A DNA stretch of 64,000 nucleotides from Massilia atriviolacea (lineage in GTDB: Bacteria > Pseudomonadota > Gammaproteobacteria > Burkholderiales > Burkholderiaceae_D): contig NZ_RXLQ01000001.1 of NCBI RefSeq assembly GCF_003953935.1, forward strand, positions 408,121 to 472,120. Direction: 5' to 3'. Shown here piece by piece: positions 17,769 to 26,122 of the stretch. Every line of letters begins with the position of its first letter. Within the stretch, counting starts at the first letter, position 1. The position numbers were made by a program, and so were the translations under genes. Below the pieces are notes generated by a model. It ran no database searches, was not told the origin of the DNA, and worked only from the letters and a program-made list of their open reading frames with translations.

Positions 17769-18437
17769 CTCCGTCTCCGTTCTCTTTTTGTAATAGGAAT
17801 GGTGTGGCGCACCGGAATTGCGGCGGCACGTCTGACGGGAACCTGGGGAACACCTCCGGCCTGCGATTGCGCTTTTGAAACGACATTGACGCCGCTCGCG
17901 ACGGTGTTTTCGGGCTTCCCTGACGTGAGCTGCAAGGCGGTGCTTATTATTGTTGCAATCGATGCTAGCGAGCGCCTGACTTGATAGCAAGCTTTATTGA
18001 AAAAATTCGAAGAATCCCTCTAATCTTACACCTGCATTTCGTATTGACATGTGCATCGATGCCGACGTTGCGTGCAAGACACACCTAGCACATCTGCTAG
18101 TCTCATTTTTTATGCCAGCAAAATAGTCTAAATGCTCTAACGAAATAATTGCGGTGCATGTCAACTATTCAATATATTAAAAATAGAATCGAAGGCATCC
18201 GAAGTTTGGATAGGCAAATACATTTCTGAATTAAATTTTGGGAAACGCAGCAAAATGCAGCGCTTAACGCCACCCACACCTCGCAGCCGGCTGACCATTT
18301 AACAATTTTTTCCACCTCGCCGTGATCGTCCACCTGCCTGATGGCCCGGGTGCGGGGGCGTTCACATCGTCAGTTTCGACCGCAGGACGTCGTCGGTGGG
18401 CAGCCAATGTCCACCGCATCCAGAAAGCAGGCATGTC
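17769..18437. other. AT-rich divergent regulatory region, no gene
   Basis: This 669-nt gap lies between the starts of fadD (leftward) and the biosynthetic run (rightward). Its part from about 17990 to 18250 is clearly more AT-rich than the surrounding genes, as expected of regulatory DNA or of a foreign-origin boundary. It holds a 16-bp palindrome (listed separately) and a weak promoter-like pair, TTGCGG at 18149 and TATATT at 18173 with 18-nt spacing. No coding frame was found. Confidence 0.6.
18085..18100. promoter_or_regulatory. Palindrome resembling a LuxR-type (CT-N12-AG) box
   Basis: CTAGCA-CATC-TGCTAG is a perfect 6-bp dyad with 4-nt spacing. It satisfies the minimal CT-N12-AG rule of LuxR/LasR operators. 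A weak -10-like TAGTCT at 18124 would place the box near -43 relative to a start at about 18136, the usual activator position. Both the regulator and the function are speculative. Confidence 0.35.
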
Positions 18438-21359
18438 ATGAATCCGCAACCGAACACCGCAGCGCCGCCGTCTACCGATTACGCCACCTACTGCCAGCCC
18501 CGGCTGACGGAAATGATGGGCATCGTCGGACTGGACAAGCACTATTTCCAAGGTGAGGGCAGCCGCATCCGCTATCGCGGCGCCGACGGTGCCGAGCGCG
18601 AGGTCATCGACTTTCTGGGCGGCTACGGTTCGACTTTGCTCGGACACAACCATCCGGAACTGATCCGCCATGCCATCGCCAACCTGCAGGGAAACATGGT
18701 CCATCACGGCCAGCTCAGTGTGCGGGCGCATGCGGGCCAGCTGGGACGGCGTCTCAGCGAACATCTTCACGCCGCCACCGGGCGCCGCTTCATGGTCCTG
18801 CAGGCCAATTCCGGGGCGGAGGCGGTGGAACTGGCCCTGAAAGCGGCCGAATTTGCCAAGCGCGCCAGGATATCGCAGGCGCTCAAGCGGATCGAGACCG
18901 AACTGTACGCATCGTCCTGCGCCGCGCAAGCCGGCAAGCGCCTGCGCGCCGGCGACCTGGAGGCGATCCGGGCACTGGTGGCGGGCGGCGGCGACGCTTC
19001 CCCGGCCGAGCTGTTCGGCGCGCTCGAGCGCTACAACCGCCGTGCCGCCGCAGCGCGTCCCATGTTGCTGGGACTGCGGCGCGGCTTTCACGGCAAGACC
19101 ACGGGGGCGCTGCAGTTGACCCACAACGAGGCGTATCGCGCCCCCTTCGAACGGCTGGGCACGCCTGTGCGCTTTCTCGATCCCGGCGATCTCGCGGCGG
19201 CCGACGAGGCGATCGCCGACAGCGAAGTGAGCCTGTATTCGGTGACCGACAGCGCCGGCGAGCTACGCCTGAGCAAAAGCGCCTTTTCGAACATCGCCGC
19301 CTTTTTCGCCGAACCGATCCAGGGCGAGGGCGGCATCCACCCGCTCGACGCCGGCTACCTGCAGCGCATCCGCGAGCGTGCCGACCGGCACGATTTTCCG
19401 CTGGTGCTAGACGAAATCCAGACCGGCATGGGCCGCACCGGCACCCTGTTTTATGCCGAGCAACTGGGCGTGCGCGGCGACTTTTATCTGCTCGGCAAAA
19501 GCCTGGGCGGCGCACTCGCCAAGATCAGCGCCATCATGGTCGACGAGCAATGGTACGAGCCCGATTTCGGCCTGCTGCACAGTTCCACCTTCGCCGAGGA
19601 CGATTATTCGTCCAGCATGGCCTGCCGCGTGCTCGATGTGATGGCCAGCGAAGGCATCCTGCAACAGTGCGCGGACAAGGGCCGTTTGCTGGGCGTCATG
19701 CTGCGTGAACTGCAACAGCGCTATCCCGACGTGATCCGCGAGGTGCGCGGCGTCGGCCTGCTGATCGGCCTCGAATTCGTGCCGCGCGAAGATGGCAGCC
19801 CGACCCTGCGCGATATCTTCATGGAAGGCCGGCTCGGCTATATTATTGCCGGCTACCTGCTGAACAAGCACGGCATCCGCGTGGCGCCCACCCTGTCCAG
19901 TCCGGCCACCATCCGGCTGGAGCCGTCCGCCCTGATCGGCCCCGACGAGTGCCGGCGCCTGCTCGACGCCCTGGCGCTGGTGTGCGAAATCCTGCGCCGG
20001 CAAAACGCCTACGAATTGACCAATTATATTGTCGGCAGCCAGGCCCCCAAGGCGCTCGACCAGATCGCCGACTGCCGCCCGCTGTTCCCTGCACGCGGCA
20101 GCGGCAGCGGAAGCTGGGCGGCGGCGCCCGGGAAAATCCAGCGCAAGGTCGCCTTCCTGGGCCACCTGTCGACCATTTCCAACCTGCGCCACTGGGACCC
20201 GTCGCTGGCGCAATTGAGCGACGAGGAAGCGGCGGCCTGGCTGCGCATCCTCAGTCCCATGGTCGGGCCGCTGGTGCACAAGTCCGAGGTGATCGAATCG
20301 ATCACCGGCGAGCGCGTCCTGCTGGAGTTCATCACCCTGTATTTTGATTCGGAAATGATCTCCGAGCAGGTCAAGGCCGGCAAACAGGACGCGATCAAGG
20401 ACCGGATCCAGCGCGCGGTCGATTTTGCGACCGAACGCGGCTGCGAAGCGATCGGTTTCGGCGGCTACAGTTCCATCGTCACCGGCAATTGCAAGCGGGT
20501 GCAGCTGCGCCAGAACGTGGCGCTGACGACCGGCAATTCGCTGACCGTGGCCATGGGCGTGCAGGCGCTGCTCGATTCGGCCGCCGAGCAGGGCGTGGAC
20601 CTGGAGCAGAGCTGCTTTGCGGCCGTCGGCGCGGCCGGCAATATCGCCAGCATCTACGCCGAGCTGATGGCCAACCGCGTGCCGCGCCTGCTGCTGATCG
20701 GCACGGCCGGCTCGCGCAAGCGCGTCGAGCAGGTGGCCAGGCATATCTACGCCAGCGCCTTCGCCGACCTGACCGCGAAAATGGCCGCCGGCGAGGCGGC
20801 CGCCCTGGCCGGGGTGGCGGGCGCCCTGGTGGCCCATCCCTGCACCCTCCGCCTGCTGGCCCTGCCAGCCGGCGAACGCCCGGCCGACATCGGCGCCTGG
20901 CTGTTCGATGCCGTGGCGGCAGGCGAGAAGGAAGCGCCGATCCGGATCAGCGAAGAGCTCGCCGACCTGCGCTCCGCCAACCTGATCCTCAGTGCCAGCA
21001 GCACGCCCGCGGCCCTGATCTATCCGCACCATATCGGCAGCGGCCCGGTGGTCATCTGCGACATCGCGGTGCCGCTCGACGTGCATCCCTCGGTGCACGC
21101 GCAGTGCCCGAACGTCCTGACGATCCAGGGCGGGCTGGTGAGATTGCCGCAAGAATCGGCCTACACGATTCCCGGCATGCCGCTGGAACCGGGGCTGGCA
21201 TTTGCCTGCAATGCCGAAACCATCCTCATGGGCCTGGCCAATATGACATCGCATTACAGCTACGGCAAGATCACCAAGGGCCAGGTCGAAGAAATTTCGC
21301 GCCTGGCAAGGCAACACGGCCTGACACTGGCGCGTCCGCGCCTGGAAGCGAGCTACTGA
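18438..21359 (+). CDS. Class III aminotransferase fused to acyl-ACP reductase-like domain
   Basis: A 973-residue bifunctional enzyme. Residues 1-545 are a PLP-dependent class III (ornithine/GABA-type) aminotransferase, with the Asp motif DEIQTGMGRTG and PLP-Lys354 in LLGKSLGGAL. After a Gly/Ser linker, residues 565-973 resemble the cyanobacterial long-chain acyl-ACP reductase. Matches are KVAFLGHLSTI near its start, IGFGGYSSIV, LTTGNSLTVAMGVQ, the NADPH loop AAVGAAGNIAS, and YSYGKITKGQVEEISRLARQHG at the end. That family's active-site Cys (in a PCxLIDGGYPK-like strand) is Val here, but a Cys lies three residues later in PVVICDIAVP. The fusion suggests acyl thioester to aldehyde to fatty amine, without release of the aldehyde. 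It leads the cluster, and one nucleotide separates it from the next gene. Confidence 0.82.
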   Translation: MNPQPNTAAPPSTDYATYCQPRLTEMMGIVGLDKHYFQGEGSRIRYRGADGAEREVIDFLGGYGSTLLGHNHPELIRHAIANLQGNMVHHGQLSVRAHAGQLGRRLSEHLHAATGRRFMVLQANSGAEAVELALKAAEFAKRARISQALKRIETELYASSCAAQAGKRLRAGDLEAIRALVAGGGDASPAELFGALERYNRRAAAARPMLLGLRRGFHGKTTGALQLTHNEAYRAPFERLGTPVRFLDPGDLAAADEAIADSEVSLYSVTDSAGELRLSKSAFSNIAAFFAEPIQGEGGIHPLDAGYLQRIRERADRHDFPLVLDEIQTGMGRTGTLFYAEQLGVRGDFYLLGKSLGGALAKISAIMVDEQWYEPDFGLLHSSTFAEDDYSSSMACRVLDVMASEGILQQCADKGRLLGVMLRELQQRYPDVIREVRGVGLLIGLEFVPREDGSPTLRDIFMEGRLGYIIAGYLLNKHGIRVAPTLSSPATIRLEPSALIGPDECRRLLDALALVCEILRRQNAYELTNYIVGSQAPKALDQIADCRPLFPARGSGSGSWAAAPGKIQRKVAFLGHLSTISNLRHWDPSLAQLSDEEAAAWLRILSPMVGPLVHKSEVIESITGERVLLEFITLYFDSEMISEQVKAGKQDAIKDRIQRAVDFATERGCEAIGFGGYSSIVTGNCKRVQLRQNVALTTGNSLTVAMGVQALLDSAAEQGVDLEQSCFAAVGAAGNIASIYAELMANRVPRLLLIGTAGSRKRVEQVARHIYASAFADLTAKMAAGEAAALAGVAGALVAHPCTLRLLALPAGERPADIGAWLFDAVAAGEKEAPIRISEELADLRSANLILSASSTPAALIYPHHIGSGPVVICDIAVPLDVHPSVHAQCPNVLTIQGGLVRLPQESAYTIPGMPLEPGLAFACNAETILMGLANMTSHYSYGKITKGQVEEISRLARQHGLTLARPRLEASY

Positions 21360-21360
21360 T

Positions 21361-23997
21361 ATGAATACCTCTTACACATTCGCCGAACTGGCGGCGCAGG
21401 ACGATGCCGTGGCTGTGGCCGGCCGCAAGGCGGTTTCGCTGGTCGAACTCCTGAAAATCGGGGTCCCGGTGCCGGATGGCGCGGTGCTCACGACCGTCGC
21501 CTTCAAGCAATTCGCCGCCTTCAACCGCCTGGAGTCGCAGGTCAGCGAGGTCCTGCTGCGCCTGCGCACGCCGGATGCGGGCGGCGTCGCCGACGCCATC
21601 GCGGCCTTGAAGCAGGCGATGCACGAAGCGCGCATGCCGCAGGGCATCGCCAGCGCGATAGCCGCCATCGCCGACGGCGCGCCACAGGCGGCCTGGGCCG
21701 TGCGCAGCAGTTGCACGCAGGAAGACATGGCCGGCGCCTCCTTTGCCGGCATTTACGAATCGGTGCTCAATGTACGCGGCGAGGCCGCCTTGCACGCGGC
21801 GGTGAAACAATGCTGGGCATCGATGTTCAGCGACATGGCCGAGCGCTACTGCGCGCGCAACCGGATCGACCTGGGGCAGGGCGGCATGGCCGTGATCCTG
21901 CAGCGCATGGTCAATTCCGATGCCAGCGGCGTCGCCTTTTCCGTCAATCCGCAAAGCGGCCACGATACCGAAATGGTGATCGAAGCCTGTTTCGGCCTGG
22001 GCGAGGCGCTGGTGTCGGGCCACATCACGCCCGACCAGTACCGCTACGACTGGTATCGGGACCAGGAGACCGGCCGCCAGGTCAACCACAAGGGCTTGCG
22101 CATCCTGGCCCAGCCGGACGGCAGCAACCTGACCGAGATGCTGGACGAGCAGGCCGCCACGCGCGCCGTACTGACCGATGCCCAGGTCGCCACCCTGGCC
22201 AGGGAGTGCCTGCGCATCCAGAAAGCCTACGGCTTCCCGGTCGACATCGAATGGGCGCTGGAAGGCGGGAAGTTTTACTTTGTGCAGGCGCGGCCGGTCA
22301 CCGCCATCCATTACGGCGCGCTGCAGATGGAATGGAGCAATGCCGACTTCAAGGACGGCGGCGTGTCCTCGTCGGTGTGTTCGGCCTTCATGTGGTCCCT
22401 GTACGACGCGGTGTGGGAAGCGATCTGTCCCAATTACACGTCCAGCATCCGGGTCCACCCCGACTTCAAGGTCGATGCCTGGGGACGCATGTTCTTTTCC
22501 CGTCCTTACTGGAACCTCACCGCGATCAAGGCCGGCGTCAAGTCGCTGCCCGGTTTTGTCGAGCGCGAATTCGACGAGGGCGTGGGGGTCAAGGTCACCT
22601 ACGAAGGCAACGGCCACGTCACGCCGCTGAGCCTGAAAATCCTGGCGCGCGGCGTCAGTGTGCTGGCGCGCCTGAAATGGATCCTGTGGCGCAGCAAGTC
22701 GCGCCTGCCCGGCTTCAAGCGGGAGCAGGCCGCCCGCCTGGCAGAATTGCCGCGCGTGCTGGCCGCGCTGTCCGAACAGGCGCTGCCGGCATTCTATATT
22801 CGCTTCGTGAATGAGGAATTTTTCCGCAGCGAATACAGTTATTTCCACCATATTTTCAGCACCAACAACGCGATGACCCTGTTCCGGGACGGCTTCAAGA
22901 AGCTCAAATCGCGCTACACCGTGCTCGACCTGATCTCCGGCCTGGCCGGCCTGTCGCACCTGCACCTGAATGTGGACCTGTGGGATGTGGCGCAGGAACT
23001 GCGCGCCGATCCCGCCACGGCCGCGTATTGGGCCGAGACCCCGACGCCGGCGCTGATCGCCGCCTGGCGCGCCGGTTCCCAGGAGCATGGCATGGCCAGG
23101 GCGGCGGCCGTGGTGGAGCGCCACAAGTACCGTTCCACTCGCGAGCTCGACATTACGGTCGAGCGCTTCGGCGAAAATCCCGAGTTCCTTTTCGATAATA
23201 TCAAGCAATGCCTGGCCCTGGGGGCCGGCAGCAATCCGCACGACGGCGTCAGGGACCAGGCCGACCGGCATGAGAAGACCCTGCGCGATTTTGCCGCCAG
23301 CCTGCCTGTCCACAAGCGCGGCGGCATGATCAAGCGCATCGAGGAACTGCGCTTTTACCTGTGGTGGCGCGAGGAATTGCGCGACCTGTCGACCGCGTAT
23401 TACCACTGGGTGCGCCAGCTGACCCTGCGCGTCGGCCAGCGTTTCGTGCGCGAGGGCATCATCGACAGCGTGGAAGATATCTTCCACTTGCCGAAAGACG
23501 ACATCAACGCCGTCCTCAGCGACAAAATGGATGGCGCAACGGCAAGGGTGCGTTGCCAGAAGAATAAAGACTATTACTTATCCTTCCGCAAGTTCTCTCC
23601 GCCCGACGAGATCGGCGCGCGCTTCCTGCAGGACGAACCGGCCAGCGCCGGGGCGGCCTCGGCCACCCGTTTCCACGGCATTCCCTGCAGCCAGGGCATG
23701 GTCGAAGGCAGGGTCAAGATCATTGCCGACATCCACGACGCGGAGCGGCTGGAAAAAGGCGACATCCTGATCACGCGCTTCACCGACCCCGGCTGGACCG
23801 CCAAGTTCCCGCTGCTGGCGGCGGTGGCGACCGAGACCGGCGGCCTGCTGTCGCACGCGGCCGTCATCTCGCGCGAGTACGGGATTCCGGCGGTGCTGGC
23901 CGTCAAGAACCTGACCGCCTTGCTGGTGGACGGGCAACTGGTGCGCATCGACGGCGGACGCGGCCTGGTCGAAGTGATCGAGGTGCCCCATGAATGA
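21361..23997 (+). CDS. ATP-dependent dikinase-like enzyme A (rifampin-phosphotransferase layout)
   Basis: An 878-residue protein of the PEP-synthase/PPDK superfamily. Residues 1-315 form the PPDK N-terminal ATP-grasp nucleotide domain (GRKAVSLVELLKIGVPVP, WAVRSSCTQEDMAGASFAG, DIEWALEGGKFYFVQARPV). Residues 320-770 are a helical region without recognised motifs. The C-terminal 100 residues are the swivelling phosphohistidine domain, with His832 in LLSHAAVISREYGIPAV. The PEP/pyruvate TIM barrel of true PEP synthase is absent. This order, ATP domain, substrate domain, His domain, is that of rifampin phosphotransferase, which moves the beta-phosphate of ATP to a small molecule via the histidine. 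The middle domain should therefore bind the acceptor, here unknown. It overlaps the next gene by 8 nt. Confidence 0.85.
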   Translation: MNTSYTFAELAAQDDAVAVAGRKAVSLVELLKIGVPVPDGAVLTTVAFKQFAAFNRLESQVSEVLLRLRTPDAGGVADAIAALKQAMHEARMPQGIASAIAAIADGAPQAAWAVRSSCTQEDMAGASFAGIYESVLNVRGEAALHAAVKQCWASMFSDMAERYCARNRIDLGQGGMAVILQRMVNSDASGVAFSVNPQSGHDTEMVIEACFGLGEALVSGHITPDQYRYDWYRDQETGRQVNHKGLRILAQPDGSNLTEMLDEQAATRAVLTDAQVATLARECLRIQKAYGFPVDIEWALEGGKFYFVQARPVTAIHYGALQMEWSNADFKDGGVSSSVCSAFMWSLYDAVWEAICPNYTSSIRVHPDFKVDAWGRMFFSRPYWNLTAIKAGVKSLPGFVEREFDEGVGVKVTYEGNGHVTPLSLKILARGVSVLARLKWILWRSKSRLPGFKREQAARLAELPRVLAALSEQALPAFYIRFVNEEFFRSEYSYFHHIFSTNNAMTLFRDGFKKLKSRYTVLDLISGLAGLSHLHLNVDLWDVAQELRADPATAAYWAETPTPALIAAWRAGSQEHGMARAAAVVERHKYRSTRELDITVERFGENPEFLFDNIKQCLALGAGSNPHDGVRDQADRHEKTLRDFAASLPVHKRGGMIKRIEELRFYLWWREELRDLSTAYYHWVRQLTLRVGQRFVREGIIDSVEDIFHLPKDDINAVLSDKMDGATARVRCQKNKDYYLSFRKFSPPDEIGARFLQDEPASAGAASATRFHGIPCSQGMVEGRVKIIADIHDAERLEKGDILITRFTDPGWTAKFPLLAAVATETGGLLSHAAVISREYGIPAVLAVKNLTALLVDGQLVRIDGGRGLVEVIEVPHE

Positions 23998-24556
23998 GTA
24001 CAGCGGCTTGCTGCTGCATGTGATCCTGCCGGTGCTGCTGGGCGGCGTTTTCAACATGATGTTCGTCAAGTCGCCCTGGCTCGACGGCTTGAAGCGTCCC
24101 ATCGACGGCGCCCGCCGGGCACAGGATGGCCGCCGCCTGTTCGGCGCCAACAAGACCTGGAAGGGCTTTTGGGGCATGGTCGTGCTCACGGCGCTGTGCG
24201 CCGTCATGATCGACCTCGCCATCGCGTGGTCCGGCGCCAGGCTGCCGCGCGCGCCCATCGGCGCTGTCGCCGGCGGCGCCCTGTTCGGATTCGCCTATGT
24301 GCTGGCCGAATTGCCCAACAGTTACATCAAGCGGCGCCTCGACATTGCGCCGGGCGCCAACGCGAACGGCTGGACCGGCATGCTGTTCGTCGTCATCGAC
24401 CAGATCGATTCGGTGCTCGGTTGCCTGCTGGCGGCCATGCTGGTCACGCCGCTGCGCTGGAGCGATGCGGCCATGATCGTGCTGCTGTGCGGCGGCCTGC
24501 ATCTGCTGGTGAACCAGCTCTTGTTCCGTCTCAAACTCAAAAATCAACAATTCTAA
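23990..24556 (+). CDS. CarS-like CDP-lipid synthase (CDP-archaeol synthase family)
   Basis: A 188-residue membrane protein of the CarS-like family (Pfam CarS-like/DUF46), relatives of CdsA that transfer CMP from CTP to a phospholipid acid. Four to five hydrophobic helices surround the conserved cytosolic stretch GRRLFGANKTWKGFWGM and the late motifs LPNSYIKRRLDI and DQIDSVLG. Archaeal members make CDP-archaeol; bacterial members occur too and their substrates are mostly untested. The start ATG lies 8 nt inside the preceding gene, with AGGTG upstream. Placed before a CDP-alcohol phosphatidyltransferase and a decarboxylase, it likely supplies the CDP-activated lipid for them. Confidence 0.85.
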   Translation: MNEYSGLLLHVILPVLLGGVFNMMFVKSPWLDGLKRPIDGARRAQDGRRLFGANKTWKGFWGMVVLTALCAVMIDLAIAWSGARLPRAPIGAVAGGALFGFAYVLAELPNSYIKRRLDIAPGANANGWTGMLFVVIDQIDSVLGCLLAAMLVTPLRWSDAAMIVLLCGGLHLLVNQLLFRLKLKNQQF

Positions 24557-24565
24557 GGGCGCTGC

Positions 24566-25204
24566 ATGCTGGTGATCGCTTATCTCAATCTTCCCAACGC
24601 CATTACCCTGATCGGGATGCTGTTCGCGCTGGCAAGTATATCCCTGGCCTTGCAGGGGGCGCTGGCATTCTCGCTGGCGGCGCTGCTGCTGGCCGGCGTG
24701 TGCGACCTGCTCGACGGCGCCGTCGCGCGCCGCACCGCGCGCACCGAGCAGCAGCGCCAGTTCGGGCAGGCGCTCGACAGCCTGGTCGACGTGCTCAGCT
24801 TCGGCGTGGCGCCGTGCGCCTTCCTGTACGCGCTGCAAGGCACGCCATCGTATTCGCTGCATGTGTGCGCCTTTCTGTATCTGGCCGCTGCCGTGCTGCG
24901 CCTGTCGTACTTTTCGGTGCACGGCCTGGCGGAGGAGGCCGCCGGCAAGGGAAACGGCAAGTACTACACCGGCATGCCGGTCACCTACGCCGCCTTTCTG
25001 CTGCCGGCCAGTGTCGCGCTGGCGTCCTTGCTGCCCTGGCAGGCGGGATGGGAATGGCTGGGCTGCGCCTGGCTGCTGGCCGTCGGCAGCCTGTTCGTGA
25101 GCCGGATGCCGTTCAAGAAACCGAGCGGCAAGGCGTATGCCGGCTGCCTGCTGGTCCTGCTGGGCTTGTGCGGCGCGCTGGTGTATCGCGGTTCCGTCGC
25201 GTGA
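24566..25204 (+). CDS. CDP-alcohol phosphatidyltransferase (phosphatidylserine synthase-like)
   Basis: A 212-residue integral membrane enzyme of the CDP-alcohol phosphatidyltransferase family, which displaces CMP from a CDP-lipid by an alcohol headgroup. The catalytic signature D-x2-DG-x2-AR-x8-G-x3-D-x3-D reads CDLLDGAVARRTARTEQQ, then GQALDSLVD, with all acidic residues present at about residues 47-75. The SFGVAP that follows is typical of the phosphatidylserine-synthase subgroup (PssA type II), so serine is the likely headgroup. About six helices are visible. AAGGG precedes the ATG, and the stop codon overlaps the GTG start of the decarboxylase. Confidence 0.88.
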   Translation: MLVIAYLNLPNAITLIGMLFALASISLALQGALAFSLAALLLAGVCDLLDGAVARRTARTEQQRQFGQALDSLVDVLSFGVAPCAFLYALQGTPSYSLHVCAFLYLAAAVLRLSYFSVHGLAEEAAGKGNGKYYTGMPVTYAAFLLPASVALASLLPWQAGWEWLGCAWLLAVGSLFVSRMPFKKPSGKAYAGCLLVLLGLCGALVYRGSVA

Positions 25205-26103
25205 GCGGCGCGCCGATCCTGCTGCACTCCCGGGCGAGCTCGACGCTGGTGGCCGAGCAGGTCTTCGAGCGCGGCTTCATGGATTTCTTTTACGGCAGCC
25301 GCGTGGGACTGATCTTGTCCGAGCTGCTGTTGAAGCGGCGCTGGTTTTCGCGCGCCTATGGCGCCTCCAGGAAGCGGGCCGCCTCGCGGCGGCAGATCGA
25401 CGGCTTCGTCCGTCAATACGGGATCGATCTGTCCGAGGTGGAACTGCCGGTCGAGGATTACCGCAGCTTCAACGATTTCTTTACGCGCCGCCTGAAACCC
25501 GGCGCCCGGCCGTTGCCGGCCGATTGCAAGACGCTGGCGTCGCCGGCCGATGCCCGCGTGCTGGCCTGGGACATCGTGGACGGCCTGGTGGTGCCGGTCA
25601 AGAGCCGCGCCTTCACGGTGGCGCAGTTACTGGGCGACGACACGCTGGCGCACGAGTATTGGGGCGGCACCTGTTGCGTGCTGCGCCTGGCGCCGGCCGA
25701 TTACCACCGCTTCATCCATATCGATCGCGGCACCCAGGGCCCGGTGCGGCGCATCAACGGCTACCTGCATTCGGTCAGCCCCTTGGCACTGCGCAACATG
25801 CTGGCGGTATTTACCGAGAATGCAAGGGAATACTGCCGTATCGAGACCGAGCAGTTCGGCCCGGTAATCCATGTCGATGTGGGCGCGATGGTGGTCGGGC
25901 GCATCGTCCAGCACCGTCCCGAAGGCGGGCCGGTCGAGCGCGGTGAAGAGAAGGGTTATTTCGAATTCGGCGGCTCGACCGTCATTTTGCTGTTCAAGGC
26001 CGGCGCGGTGGAACTCGATGCGGATATCCGCAGCTATTCCGCGCAAGGAATCGAAACCATTGTCTTGCAGGGCGAACGGATCGGCCGTTCGTCTGCAAGC
26101 TGA
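25201..26103 (+). CDS. psd: Phosphatidylserine decarboxylase homologue
   Basis: A 300-residue pyruvoyl-dependent decarboxylase that converts a serine phospholipid to its ethanolamine form. The GTG at 25201 is the start because it overlaps the upstream stop (GTGA) and matches where homology begins. Visible features are DYRSFNDFFTRRLKPGARP, the histidine region DYHRFIHIDRG, and the self-cleavage site FGGSTVILLF near residue 260, with GGST in place of the common LGST. Cleavage before the Ser would form the pyruvoyl group. It follows the serine-transferase gene directly. A housekeeping psd probably exists elsewhere in the genome, so this copy may be pathway-specific; that is inference. Confidence 0.9.
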   Translation: MSGAPILLHSRASSTLVAEQVFERGFMDFFYGSRVGLILSELLLKRRWFSRAYGASRKRAASRRQIDGFVRQYGIDLSEVELPVEDYRSFNDFFTRRLKPGARPLPADCKTLASPADARVLAWDIVDGLVVPVKSRAFTVAQLLGDDTLAHEYWGGTCCVLRLAPADYHRFIHIDRGTQGPVRRINGYLHSVSPLALRNMLAVFTENAREYCRIETEQFGPVIHVDVGAMVVGRIVQHRPEGGPVERGEEKGYFEFGGSTVILLFKAGAVELDADIRSYSAQGIETIVLQGERIGRSSAS

Positions 26104-26122
26104 GCTCGTCGCAAGGAAGCCT

